From: Brevundimonas sp.
GTDB lineage: Bacteria; Pseudomonadota; Alphaproteobacteria; Caulobacterales; Caulobacteraceae
Assembly: GCF_029945885.1 (NCBI RefSeq)
Contig: NZ_JAQSDK010000013.1
Coordinates: forward strand, 1 to 64,000
Direction: 5' to 3'
DNA length: 64,000 bases
Program-made: the position numbers and the translations under genes
Notes under the pieces: generated by a model
Seen by the model: only the letters and a program-made list of their open reading frames with translations
The model's database searches: none
Told to the model about the DNA's origin: nothing
In this document: positions 35,437 through 43,154 of the stretch, piece after piece
Position numbering within the stretch: the stretch's first letter is position 1
How the letters are laid out: every line of letters starts with the position of its first letter

Positions 35437-37554
35437 ATGCGTCATCGCTCACTTCTCGCCTGTGCCTGCGCCGTTCTGGCGCTGGCCGCGGCCGTTCCAG
35501 CCCTGGCCGAGGCCCCGGCCGCCACGGCCGCGACGACCGCCGCCGCCCCCGAGGGCCATGCGGCCTTTACCTACAAGGAGCTGATCGGCCTGAACCGGCT
35601 GGGGGATCCGCGAGTGTCGCCGGACGGTCGCCGCGTCGTCTATTCGGTCACGGCCACCGACGTCGACGCCAACCGCCGCTCGGGCAGCCTGTATATCCGT
35701 GACGTCGCCGGAGACGCCGCACCGGTGCGGCTGGCGATCTCGGACGGCGGGGCCAATACGGCGCGCTGGGGCGCGGACGGCAATTTGTATTTCCTGTCCG
35801 GCCGATCGGGCTCCAGCCAGGTCTGGCGCGCCGGTGCCGACGGTGCCAACCCGGTGCAGGTCACCGACCTGCCGGTCGAGGTGAATGCCTATCGCCTGAG
35901 CCCTGCCGCCGACCGCGTGGTCGTGTCTCTGGCGGTTCATCCCGAGTGCGCCGACCTGGCCTGTAGCGTCAAGGAGGCCAGGGCCGAGGAAGAGCGTCAG
36001 TCGACGGGCCGGGTCTATGACCGGATGTTCGTGCGCCACTGGGACACCTGGAACGACGGCACCCAGAACCATCTGTTCGTCCAGGACATCGGGGCCGACG
36101 GCCATGCCGCCGGCGATGCCGTCTGGGTGACCCGCGGTTTCGACGGTGACAACCCGTCCAAGCCGTTCGGTGACGAGAGTGAATTCACCTTCGCCCCCGA
36201 CGGCCAGTCGATCATCTTCTCGGCGCGCGAGGCCGGATCGTCGGAGCCGTGGAGCACCAATTTCGACCTCTACCAGACCAACGGGATCAGCGATGACGGG
36301 GCCTTCGTCAATCTGACCGAGGCCAATCACGCCTGGGACACCGGGCCGGTCTTCTCGCCCGACGGCCGCACCCTGGCCTATCGCGCCATGGCCCGGCCGG
36401 GTTTCGAGGCTGACAAATTCGCCATCTTCCTGCGCGATGTCGCCACCGGCCAGACCCGTCAGATCGCGGCCAACTGGGACCGGTCGGCCGACAGCCTGCA
36501 ATGGTCGGCCGACGGCTCGACCCTGTACGCCACGGCCGGTGACGTGGGCCAGACCCGGATCTTCGCCGTCGACACCCGCAACGGGGCGGTGACCCCGGTC
36601 ACCGGCGAAGGCCATGTCTCGGCCTTCGACCTGACGCCGACCGGGATCGTGTTCGCCCGGGACGCCCTGAACGCGCCGTCGGACCTGTACTTCAAGGGCT
36701 ATCGCAGTCGCGACGCGGTGCGCCGCCTGACCGACGTCAATCCGTCGCTGGACGACCAGATCTTCGGCGAGGCCGAGCAGTTCACCTTTGACGGCTGGAA
36801 CGGCGAGACGGTCCACGGCTATGTGATCAAGCCCGCCGGCTATGTCGAAGGCCAGAAATATCCGGTCGCCTTCCTGATCCACGGCGGCCCCCAGGGCTCG
36901 TTCGGCAACAGCTGGTCCTATCGCTGGAACCCCTCGACCTATGCCGGGGCCGGCTATGCGGTGGTGATGATCGATTTCCACGGCTCGACCGGTTACGGCC
37001 AGGCCTTCACCGACTCGATCAGCCAACACTGGGGCGACCGTCCGCTGGAAGACCTGCAGAAGGGCTGGGCCGCGGCCCAGTCGCAGTACAGCTTCCTCGA
37101 CGGCGACAATGCCTGCGCCCTGGGGGCCTCCTACGGCGGCTATATGATCAACTGGATCGCCGGTAACTGGCCTGACGCGTTCAAATGCGCGGTCAACCAT
37201 GACGGTGTCTTCGACACCTTCGGCATGGGCTATGCGACCGAGGAGTTGTGGTTCACCGAATGGGAATACGGCGGCACGCCGTGGGAAAACCCGCGCGGCT
37301 ACCAGGAGTTCAACCCGGCCAACCACGTCGACCGGTGGCAGATGCCGATGCTGGTGGTCCAGGGCGAGCGCGACTACCGCATCCCCACGGCCCAGGGTTT
37401 GTCGACCTTCACCGCCCTGCAACGGCGCGGCATCGAGAGCCGTCTGATTGTCTTCCCCGATGAGAACCACTGGGTGCTGAAGCCGCAGAACAGCCTGCAA
37501 TGGCATGATGAGGTGTTCGGCTGGCTGGCCGCGCATCTGAAACCCGCCGACTGA
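35437..37554 (+). CDS. secreted S9 family peptidase, copy 2
   Basis: Paralogue of the upstream gene, 705 residues. Signal peptide RHRSLLACACAVLALAAAVP with cleavage near Ala-Glu-Ala, then an Ala/Thr-rich linker, the beta-propeller and the hydrolase domain with Ser565 in GASYGGYM, Asp646 in GERDYRIP and His678 in DENHWVLKP. I chose ATG 35437, which has GAGGA at 35424-35428 at ideal spacing; ATG 35422 has none. Alternating stretches of near-identity with copy 1 (YRWNP, GYAVVM, HWGDRPLEDLQKGW) show an old tandem duplication. A strong terminator follows. Confidence 0.9.
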   Translation: MRHRSLLACACAVLALAAAVPALAEAPAATAATTAAAPEGHAAFTYKELIGLNRLGDPRVSPDGRRVVYSVTATDVDANRRSGSLYIRDVAGDAAPVRLAISDGGANTARWGADGNLYFLSGRSGSSQVWRAGADGANPVQVTDLPVEVNAYRLSPAADRVVVSLAVHPECADLACSVKEARAEEERQSTGRVYDRMFVRHWDTWNDGTQNHLFVQDIGADGHAAGDAVWVTRGFDGDNPSKPFGDESEFTFAPDGQSIIFSAREAGSSEPWSTNFDLYQTNGISDDGAFVNLTEANHAWDTGPVFSPDGRTLAYRAMARPGFEADKFAIFLRDVATGQTRQIAANWDRSADSLQWSADGSTLYATAGDVGQTRIFAVDTRNGAVTPVTGEGHVSAFDLTPTGIVFARDALNAPSDLYFKGYRSRDAVRRLTDVNPSLDDQIFGEAEQFTFDGWNGETVHGYVIKPAGYVEGQKYPVAFLIHGGPQGSFGNSWSYRWNPSTYAGAGYAVVMIDFHGSTGYGQAFTDSISQHWGDRPLEDLQKGWAAAQSQYSFLDGDNACALGASYGGYMINWIAGNWPDAFKCAVNHDGVFDTFGMGYATEELWFTEWEYGGTPWENPRGYQEFNPANHVDRWQMPMLVVQGERDYRIPTAQGLSTFTALQRRGIESRLIVFPDENHWVLKPQNSLQWHDEVFGWLAAHLKPAD

Positions 37555-37580
37555 TCCCGACGCCGGGACCGGACAGCAGA

Positions 37581-37608
37581 ACGGGGCGCGGCTCACACCG
37601 CGCCCCGT
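37581..37608 (+). terminator. Rho-independent terminator after the S9 peptidase pair
   Basis: ACGGGGCGCGG at 37581-37591 pairs with CCGCGCCCCGT at 37598-37608 (11 bp, loop of six), followed by TTGTCATT. It lies 27 bases after the stop of the second peptidase. The opposing gene ends at 37637, so it may also act on that transcript, less well because no T run is present in that direction. Confidence 0.85.
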
Positions 37609-37636
37609 TTGTCATTCTGCAGGTTCGCCCGCTGGT

Positions 37637-37969
37637 TCAGTCGAGGGCGGCGCGGGCCTGAAGCGTCTGGTTCAGGCGGGTGTGCTCACGCTCGGTCATG
37701 CAGCGCGGCGCGTCCCAGGTCTCGCCGGCGGCGCGGGCGGCCTCGGCCTCGCGCGCGGTGACGAAGACCGGCGGTGCGCCGAACTCACGTGTATAGGCCT
37801 GCCGCGTGGCCCGATCGGTGCCGCACAGCATGACGACGCGCTCCGCCTGCAGCGTCTGTCGCGCGTCAGCCCGGGCCGTTGGCTGGCCGGCGAGGGCCGG
37901 GGCGGCGGCCGACAGGGTCAGGCCCAGCACCACTCCGAGGCCGGCGAGGGTCCGTGAATTCATGCGCAT
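37637..37969 (-). CDS. small secreted protein, unknown function
   Basis: 110 residues with a signal peptide (first 28 residues, ending ALAG) and a mature part with two cysteines (in VMLCGTD and APRCMTE), a possible disulfide. No domain recognised; Arg/Ala-rich and helical. The ATG at 37969 has GGGAGAG upstream at good spacing; an ATG at 37963 is also in frame. It is monocistronic and convergent with the peptidase pair. Its promoter should be in the AT-rich gap to its right. Confidence 0.7.
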   Translation of the reverse strand: MRMNSRTLAGLGVVLGLTLSAAAPALAGQPTARADARQTLQAERVVMLCGTDRATRQAYTREFGAPPVFVTAREAEAARAAGETWDAPRCMTEREHTRLNQTLQARAALD

Positions 37970-38169
37970 CGTGTCTCTCCCTGGAACAGAATTAGATCAG
38001 CATCCGGATCGATAATGCGCTCACCAATCTCAATGTAAAGATTATACGACAGTTCAAAGTATGAAATTTGACAACCGGCGGTTTATGTTCGGGAATCGCG
38101 TCCGGGGCGTGAGCCGGGACGGTGTTTCGTGCGTATCTGTCAGAGCACTGGCGGGAGCGAAGGGACGGG
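37970..38169. promoter_or_regulatory. AT-rich divergent promoter region
   Basis: A 200-bp gap between two divergent genes with a marked AT-rich core (about 38003-38090: ATAATGCGC, CAATGTAAAGATTATACG, TATGAAATTTGACA) in an otherwise very GC-rich window. TTGACA at 38068-38073 looks like a -35 element towards the esterase gene, but I cannot place a matching -10 hexamer. No gene, repeat or hairpin seen. Confidence 0.45.
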
Positions 38170-39027
38170 ATGACGCGTAGAGGCCTGATTGGACCGGCTG
38201 TGGGAGCCCTTGTGGCCGCCTGTTCGCCGCTGGGTATGTTGAACCGGTTCGGGCCTCGCGATGCCGGGGTGCGCCGTGTGGCGCAGGATCTTCCCTACGG
38301 CGACGACCCGCGCCAGCGATTCGACATCCACGCGCCGACGGCGATCGGCATCGACGGTCTGCCGACCCTGGTGTTCTTCTACGGTGGGGGTTGGGATTCG
38401 GGATCGCGCACGGTCTACGCCTGGGCGGCCCAGGCCCTGGCGGCGCGCGGCTTTGTCGTGGCGGTGCCGGACTACCGGCTGGTGCCCGAGGTGCGGTTCC
38501 CGGCCTTTGTCGAGGATGCGGCGGCGGCGACGGCGGCGGTCGCGGCGGTGTCTGGCGGTTATGGCGGCGACGCCGGCCGTCTGGGGGTGCTGGGCCATTC
38601 GGCCGGGGCCCACCTGGCGATGATGATCGCCCTCGACCGCCGCTATATGGCGGCAGTGGACCGGCCCGGTCTGATCCGGGCCGCGGCGGGTCTGGCGGGC
38701 CCCTATGAGTTTCTGCCGTTCGATGTGGCGGCCTCGGTCAATGCCTTCGGACGCGTCCCCGACCCGACCCTGACCCAGCCGGTCACCTTTGCCCGGGCCG
38801 ACGCCCCGCCGTTGTGGCTGGGGCACGGCACCGCCGACACCGTGGTGCATGACGAGGACACGGTGATCCTCAATGACCGGATGCGCGCCCTGGGCGGGCG
38901 TTCGGAAGCGCATCTGTATCCGGGGCTGAACCACGCCGACCTGATCTCGACCTTCTCGCCCCTGTTCCGCAAGAAGGCTCCGGTGCTTAACGACGTCAGC
39001 GGCTTCTTCCGGCGCGAACTGGGCTGA
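38170..39027 (+). CDS. alpha/beta hydrolase, carboxylesterase/HSL-like
   Basis: 285 residues. The oxyanion-hole motif is FFYGGGW, the nucleophile is in GHSAGAH, and the catalytic His is in YPGLNHADL; this is the BD-FAE/HSL-like esterase group that acts on short acyl esters. The start at ATG 38170 gives Met-Thr-Arg-Arg-Gly, then a hydrophobic stretch ending in LVAACSP, a lipobox, so it may be an outer-membrane or inner-membrane lipoprotein facing the periplasm. A GTG at 38122 would add 16 residues and is less likely. It lies 55 bp before amn. Confidence 0.82.
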   Translation: MTRRGLIGPAVGALVAACSPLGMLNRFGPRDAGVRRVAQDLPYGDDPRQRFDIHAPTAIGIDGLPTLVFFYGGGWDSGSRTVYAWAAQALAARGFVVAVPDYRLVPEVRFPAFVEDAAAATAAVAAVSGGYGGDAGRLGVLGHSAGAHLAMMIALDRRYMAAVDRPGLIRAAAGLAGPYEFLPFDVAASVNAFGRVPDPTLTQPVTFARADAPPLWLGHGTADTVVHDEDTVILNDRMRALGGRSEAHLYPGLNHADLISTFSPLFRKKAPVLNDVSGFFRRELG

Positions 39028-39082
39028 CGCGAGGCAAGCGTCGCCGTCTCGCCAAGGTCACGATCTTCCGCTAGTGGAGGTC

Positions 39083-40528
39083 ATGAAAAAAGCAATGACA
39101 GCCCAGGCGGCTCTGGACCGCCTCGAATCCCACTATAATCAATCGGTCGCCAACCTGCGGGACGCGGTTCGCACCTTTATCGCCACCGGCGAGCGCACGA
39201 CGCCCGAGGCCCGGGCCTCCGGCCTGTTCACCTATCCGCAGCTGCGCGTCAGCTGGTTCGGCGAGCGACTGGAAATCCAGCCGATCCGGGCCTACGCCCG
39301 GCTGTCTCGGCCCGGGGTCTATTCGACCACGGTGACGCGGCCAGACCTGTTCCGCACCTATCTGGAAGAACAGCTGACCCTGCTGGAAGAGGACTATGGC
39401 GCGACCTTCGAGGTCGGACCGTCGGACCAGGAAATTCCCTTCCCCTATGTGCTGGACGGTTCGGACGTGGTGCTGGACCGCAGCCAGACGGCAGCCATCG
39501 CCCGCTGGTTCCCGACCACGGACCTGGCCCATATCGGCGACGAGATTTCGGATGGCCTGTTCGACCTGGCCGAGGATTTCCCGCTGTCGCAGTTCGACGC
39601 CCTGCGCACCGACTTCTCGCTGGCCCGGCTGCGCCACTATACCGGCACCCCGGTCGAGGACGTGCAGTCCTATATCCTGTTCACCAACTACCATCGCTAC
39701 GTCGACGAATTCGTCCGCTGGGCCTGTGTCCAGCTGGCCGATCCGGACAGTCCGTACGAGACCCTGTCCTGCGCCGGCGGTGTGGTGATCACGCGTGACA
39801 ATCCCGACCCCGAACTGGCGGTGATGGACACGGCCTGGCGCAAGCACCAGATGCCCGCCTACCACCTGACCGCGCCGGGCTGGAAAGGCATCACCCTGGT
39901 CAATATCGGCGTCGGCCCGTCCAACGCCAAGACCATCTGCGACCACCTGGCCGTGACCCGCCCCCATGCCTGGCTGATGATCGGCCACTGTGGCGGCCTG
40001 CGTCCGAGCCAGACCATCGGCGACTATGTGCTGGCCCATGCCTATCTGCGCGACGACCATGTGCTGGACGCGGTCCTGCCGTCGGACATTCCGATCCCGT
40101 CGATCGCCGAGGTGCAGCGCGCCCTCTATGACGCGGCCAAGATGGTCTCGGGCGCGCCGGGCGAAGAGGTCAAACGCCGGCTGCGCACCGGGACGGTGGT
40201 GACCACCGACGACCGGAACTGGGAGCTGCGCTATTCGAAGTCGGCGCTGCGCTTCAACCAGAGCCGGGCCGTCGCCATCGACATGGAGAGCGCCACCATC
40301 GCCGCCCAGGGCTATCGCTTTCGCGTACCCTACGGGACCCTGCTGTGCGTGTCGGACAAGCCGCTGCACGGTGAGATCAAGCTGCCGGGCCAGGCCAACC
40401 GTTTCTATGAGGGGTCGATCTCGGAGCATCTGCAGATCGGCATCCAGGCGGTGGACCTGCTGCGGGCCGAGGGCGACAAACTGCATTCCCGCAAGCTGCG
40501 CGCCTTCGACGAGCCCCCGTTCCGCTAG
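39083..40528 (+). CDS. amn: AMP nucleosidase
   Basis: Hydrolyses AMP to adenine and ribose 5-phosphate, controlling adenylate level. The N-terminal regulatory domain (to about residue 210) precedes the phosphorylase-like catalytic domain with INIGVGPSNAK-type phosphate loop (seen as VNIGVGPSNAK), GHCGGLRP, AIDMESATIAAQGYRF (the MESA-type ribose-binding Glu) and CVSDKPLHGEIK with the catalytic Asp. 481 residues, as in E. coli Amn. ATG 39083 has GGAGG at 39076-39080. The following methyltransferase is on the other strand, so amn ends its transcript. Confidence 0.95.
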   Translation: MKKAMTAQAALDRLESHYNQSVANLRDAVRTFIATGERTTPEARASGLFTYPQLRVSWFGERLEIQPIRAYARLSRPGVYSTTVTRPDLFRTYLEEQLTLLEEDYGATFEVGPSDQEIPFPYVLDGSDVVLDRSQTAAIARWFPTTDLAHIGDEISDGLFDLAEDFPLSQFDALRTDFSLARLRHYTGTPVEDVQSYILFTNYHRYVDEFVRWACVQLADPDSPYETLSCAGGVVITRDNPDPELAVMDTAWRKHQMPAYHLTAPGWKGITLVNIGVGPSNAKTICDHLAVTRPHAWLMIGHCGGLRPSQTIGDYVLAHAYLRDDHVLDAVLPSDIPIPSIAEVQRALYDAAKMVSGAPGEEVKRRLRTGTVVTTDDRNWELRYSKSALRFNQSRAVAIDMESATIAAQGYRFRVPYGTLLCVSDKPLHGEIKLPGQANRFYEGSISEHLQIGIQAVDLLRAEGDKLHSRKLRAFDEPPFR

Positions 40529-40531
40529 GGC

Positions 40532-41290
40532 TCAGACCGGTGGGCGGCGCAGCAGATAGAGGCCGAAGTCCACATGGTCGCCGCCGAATTCGAACATCAT
40601 CCTGACCCGGTCGGCCGAGGTGCGCACGGCGGCGGCCTCGGGCGCGTCCGGATGGTCGGCCAGCCAGGCGCGGGCGGCGCTGTCTGCGGTGCCGAGATAG
40701 TGGTCCATCGCCGCCTGCGGTGAAATTTCGGCGTGGACGACCTCGAATCCGGCAGCCCGGGCGTCGCTGCGCGTGCCGGCGTCGCTGGTGAAGCGGTTGG
40801 TCAGTTCGAAGATCTGGCGCACCGGTTCCGGCGGCTCCCCGGTCCAGATCAGGTCGCCCCACAACAGCCAGCCGCCCGGTTTCAGATGGTTCGACAGGGC
40901 GGTGAAGATGGCGGCGGGCTCCAGCCGGCCGTCCCCGGCGGGATCGGTGGTCCCGGTCGCCACGATCAGATCCTGCGGCTCGAGGTCCGCCAGCACGGTG
41001 CCGGAGCGGGCCTGATACAGTCTGATGCGGTCGGCGGCCGAAGAGGCGGCGATCCGGCCGCGTGCGATGTCGGCCATGGCCGGATCCAGTTCGACGGCGG
41101 TCACCGCCAGGCCGAAGGCCTCGGCCAGACGGACCGCGACGGCCCCGTTGCCGGTGCCGATGTCCAGGGCCCGGGCCCCGGGTTTCAGGCCGGTACGCAA
41201 GACGGCCGCGTCGATCGTCGCCATGTCCAGCGGGTTGCAGACATCCAGCTCAGCATAGGCGAGGCAGTGGTAGTTGACGGATGACGACAT
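40532..41290 (-). CDS. class I SAM-dependent methyltransferase, unknown substrate
   Basis: 252 residues. ALDIGTGNGAVAVRLAEAFG (about 41-60) is motif I with the SAM glycine loop; VELDPAM is the ribose-binding acidic strand; DLIVATGTTDP and KPGGWLLWGDL are motifs II-III. The front part resembles the methyltransferases that act on small molecules, not on nucleic acids. The C-terminal half (about 160-252) is specific and unrecognised. Its stop is 3 bases past the amn stop, convergent. ATG 41290 faces the regulated membrane-protein gene. Confidence 0.8.
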   Translation of the reverse strand: MSSSVNYHCLAYAELDVCNPLDMATIDAAVLRTGLKPGARALDIGTGNGAVAVRLAEAFGLAVTAVELDPAMADIARGRIAASSAADRIRLYQARSGTVLADLEPQDLIVATGTTDPAGDGRLEPAAIFTALSNHLKPGGWLLWGDLIWTGEPPEPVRQIFELTNRFTSDAGTRSDARAAGFEVVHAEISPQAAMDHYLGTADSAARAWLADHPDAPEAAAVRTSADRVRMMFEFGGDHVDFGLYLLRRPPV

Positions 41291-41330
41291 GGCCGCACGA
41301 TACGACGGGCACCGGCGGCCCGCCCTGTGA

Positions 41331-41354
41331 AAAGTGCTTTACAATGCAAAGTGC
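41331..41354 (+). promoter_or_regulatory. candidate operator: repeated AAAGTGC with CTTT/AAAG symmetry
   Basis: AAAGTGC occurs at 41331-41337 and again at 41348-41354, 17 bases apart, and between them CTTTACAATGCAAAG is a near-palindrome (CTTT and AAAG arms). It lies about 40 bases before the membrane-protein start. The small winged-helix protein of the same operon is the obvious candidate to bind it. Seen in sequence; binding is inferred. Confidence 0.45.
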
Positions 41355-41390
41355 CAATGTCACTGTCAGGGCGAACAAGAGGTGAAAATC

Positions 41391-42017
41391 ATGACAGACA
41401 ACCGCCATTCCACCGCCCACGACGATATCGCCTATATGCGCGCCATGGCCCAGGAGGGGCGGCAGGCACCGCTGTTGAACGGCCCCATCATGGTGGCTGC
41501 GGGCCTGATTTTCGGAGTCGCCAATCTGGCCCAGTGGGCGATCGTCAGCGGCCTTGTGGTCGTCGACCCCATTGTCATGCTCTGGGTCTGGCTGACCGCG
41601 GGGGTTGCTTTCTCGATCGCCCTGTTCTTCCTGATCCGTCGGGCCAGTCGCAAACCCGGCTTTGGCTCGACCGGAAACAGGGCCGTAGGGGCCGCCTGGT
41701 CCGCCCTCGGCTTTGGCATCTTCGTCATGTGGCTGAGTCTGATGGCCGTCGGTTTCACCAGCAGAAACTGGGAGCTGATGTGGGCCATGCCAAGCATCGT
41801 TGCGACCACCTATGGAACCGCCTGGATGGTTTCATCTGCCTTCTCATCACAGCGCTGGATGACGGTCGTGGGCTTGATATCCTATGCAGGAGCGATCGCC
41901 TGCGGTGCCTTGATCGGTAACCCGGCTATCTATCTGGTCTTCTCCGCCCTGATGGTTCTGACGGGCCTTGTTCCCGGGCTGGCGCTGATGCGTGAAGAAC
42001 CCGCCGAGGTGATCTGA
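41391..42017 (+). CDS. membrane protein cotranscribed with a small regulator
   Basis: 208 residues with about six hydrophobic segments (residues 35-55, 61-82, 100-121, 127-146, 160-180, 183-200) after a polar start (Asn-Arg-His-Ser-Thr-Ala-His-Asp-Asp). No domain recognised. ATG 41391 has GAGGTGA at ideal spacing; the frame opens 19 codons earlier but that part has unusual cysteines and is upstream of the ribosome site. It is separated from a small winged-helix regulator by 2 bases, so the regulator probably controls this gene. The codon use is a little less GC-biased than the neighbours. Confidence 0.8.
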   Translation: MTDNRHSTAHDDIAYMRAMAQEGRQAPLLNGPIMVAAGLIFGVANLAQWAIVSGLVVVDPIVMLWVWLTAGVAFSIALFFLIRRASRKPGFGSTGNRAVGAAWSALGFGIFVMWLSLMAVGFTSRNWELMWAMPSIVATTYGTAWMVSSAFSSQRWMTVVGLISYAGAIACGALIGNPAIYLVFSALMVLTGLVPGLALMREEPAEVI

Positions 42018-42019
42018 TC

Positions 42020-42322
42020 ATGGCCGCGTTCGATATCGGCCAGATTGACGACGTCATTCACGGCCGGGTGCGTCTGGGTATCATGGCCTATCTGGCCGGG
42101 GCGGACAGCGCGAATTTCAACGAGTTGAAGGATCGGCTGCAGACCACGGACGGCAATCTGTCGGTCCATCTGCGCAAGTTGGAGGACGCGGGGTTCGTGG
42201 CCGTGACCAAATCGTTCCAGGGCCGCAAGCCGATGACCCGGGCGAGCATGACCGAGGCGGGACGCAAGGCCTTCGTCGCCTATCTGGATGCCATGTCGGG
42301 ACTGGTCGCCGACCAGACCTGA
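42020..42322 (+). CDS. small winged-helix transcriptional regulator (MarR/ArsR-like)
   Basis: 100-residue one-domain regulator. HGRVRLGIMAYLAG opens the fold, FNELKDRLQTTDGNLSVHLRKLEDAGFV is the helix-turn-helix (the recognition helix includes GNLSVHLRKL), and KSFQGRKPMTRASMTEAGRKAF is the wing, as in the DUF-type transcriptional regulators that sit with a membrane protein in many proteobacteria. No metal-binding cysteines are present. The AAAGTGC/CTTT-AAAG region ahead of the operon is the likely target. Ligand unknown. Confidence 0.85.
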   Translation: MAAFDIGQIDDVIHGRVRLGIMAYLAGADSANFNELKDRLQTTDGNLSVHLRKLEDAGFVAVTKSFQGRKPMTRASMTEAGRKAFVAYLDAMSGLVADQT

Positions 42323-42374
42323 TCGCAGATCGGCCGGTGGTTCCAAGTGGGCCACCGGCGGTCTATGCAGGGGG

Positions 42375-43154
42375 ATGAGTAGCCGTATCCTGCGTTTCGA
42401 CGCCCTCGACAATTTTCGTGACTACGGGGACTACGCCACGGCGGCCGGGTCCCGGATCCGGCCGGGACGACTGTTGCGCTCGGCCCATCATGCGCGGATG
42501 AGCCCGGACGACCTGGCGCGATTGGCAGTGCTGGACATCGGCACCGTCGTCGATCTGCGCCGGCCGGTGGAGCGGACGCACCAGCCGTCGCGACGACCCG
42601 AGGGTTTTACCGGTGCCGTGATCGAAAGCGATCTGGACGCCGTGGGCGAGGCTCCGCACATTACCTTTCTGAAGACCGCCGACCTGACGCCGGACTCCGG
42701 CCGACGCTTCATGACCGAGACCTACCGCAAACTGCCGTTCGCCGCGGCCCATCTGGACCTGTTCAGCCGCTATTTCCGGGCCCTTGCCGACAGTGACCGG
42801 CCGGTTCTCATCCATTGCGCAGCCGGCAAGGACCGGACCGGCATGCTGGCCGCCCTGACCCACCATCTGCTGGGGGTCGGCCACGACGACATGGTCGAGG
42901 ACTATCTGCTGACCAATGTCGCGGTCGACCTGGAGGCGCGGGCCCCGACCATCGCCCGGCAGTTGGAAACCATGACCGGTCGCCCGGCCGCCCATGACGC
43001 GGTCGTGGCCTTCATGGGGGTGGAGCCCGCCTATCTGGAAGCCGCCTGGGCCGCGATCGACGCCCGCTACGGGTCGGCCGACGCCTATCTGGCCGAGGCC
43101 CTGGGCGTCGACGCGGCGCTGCGTGAGCGGATCGGCACGCGTCTGTCGGCATGA
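42375..43154 (+). CDS. tyrosine/serine protein phosphatase, DSP-like family
   Basis: 259 residues. The P-loop HCAAGKDRTGM contains the nucleophilic Cys and the Arg of the C-X5-R signature; NFRDYGDYATAAGSRIRPG near the start is the typical opening of this tyrosine-phosphatase family (Y_phosphatase3), and VDLRRPVERTHQPSRRPEG matches its conserved Asp/Arg region. The real target (protein or phosphoinositide-like) is unknown. ATG 42375 has AGGGGG before it. The stop overlaps the pabB ATG (ATGA), coupling two unrelated enzymes. It lies 52 bp after the regulator. Confidence 0.87.
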   Translation: MSSRILRFDALDNFRDYGDYATAAGSRIRPGRLLRSAHHARMSPDDLARLAVLDIGTVVDLRRPVERTHQPSRRPEGFTGAVIESDLDAVGEAPHITFLKTADLTPDSGRRFMTETYRKLPFAAAHLDLFSRYFRALADSDRPVLIHCAAGKDRTGMLAALTHHLLGVGHDDMVEDYLLTNVAVDLEARAPTIARQLETMTGRPAAHDAVVAFMGVEPAYLEAAWAAIDARYGSADAYLAEALGVDAALRERIGTRLSA

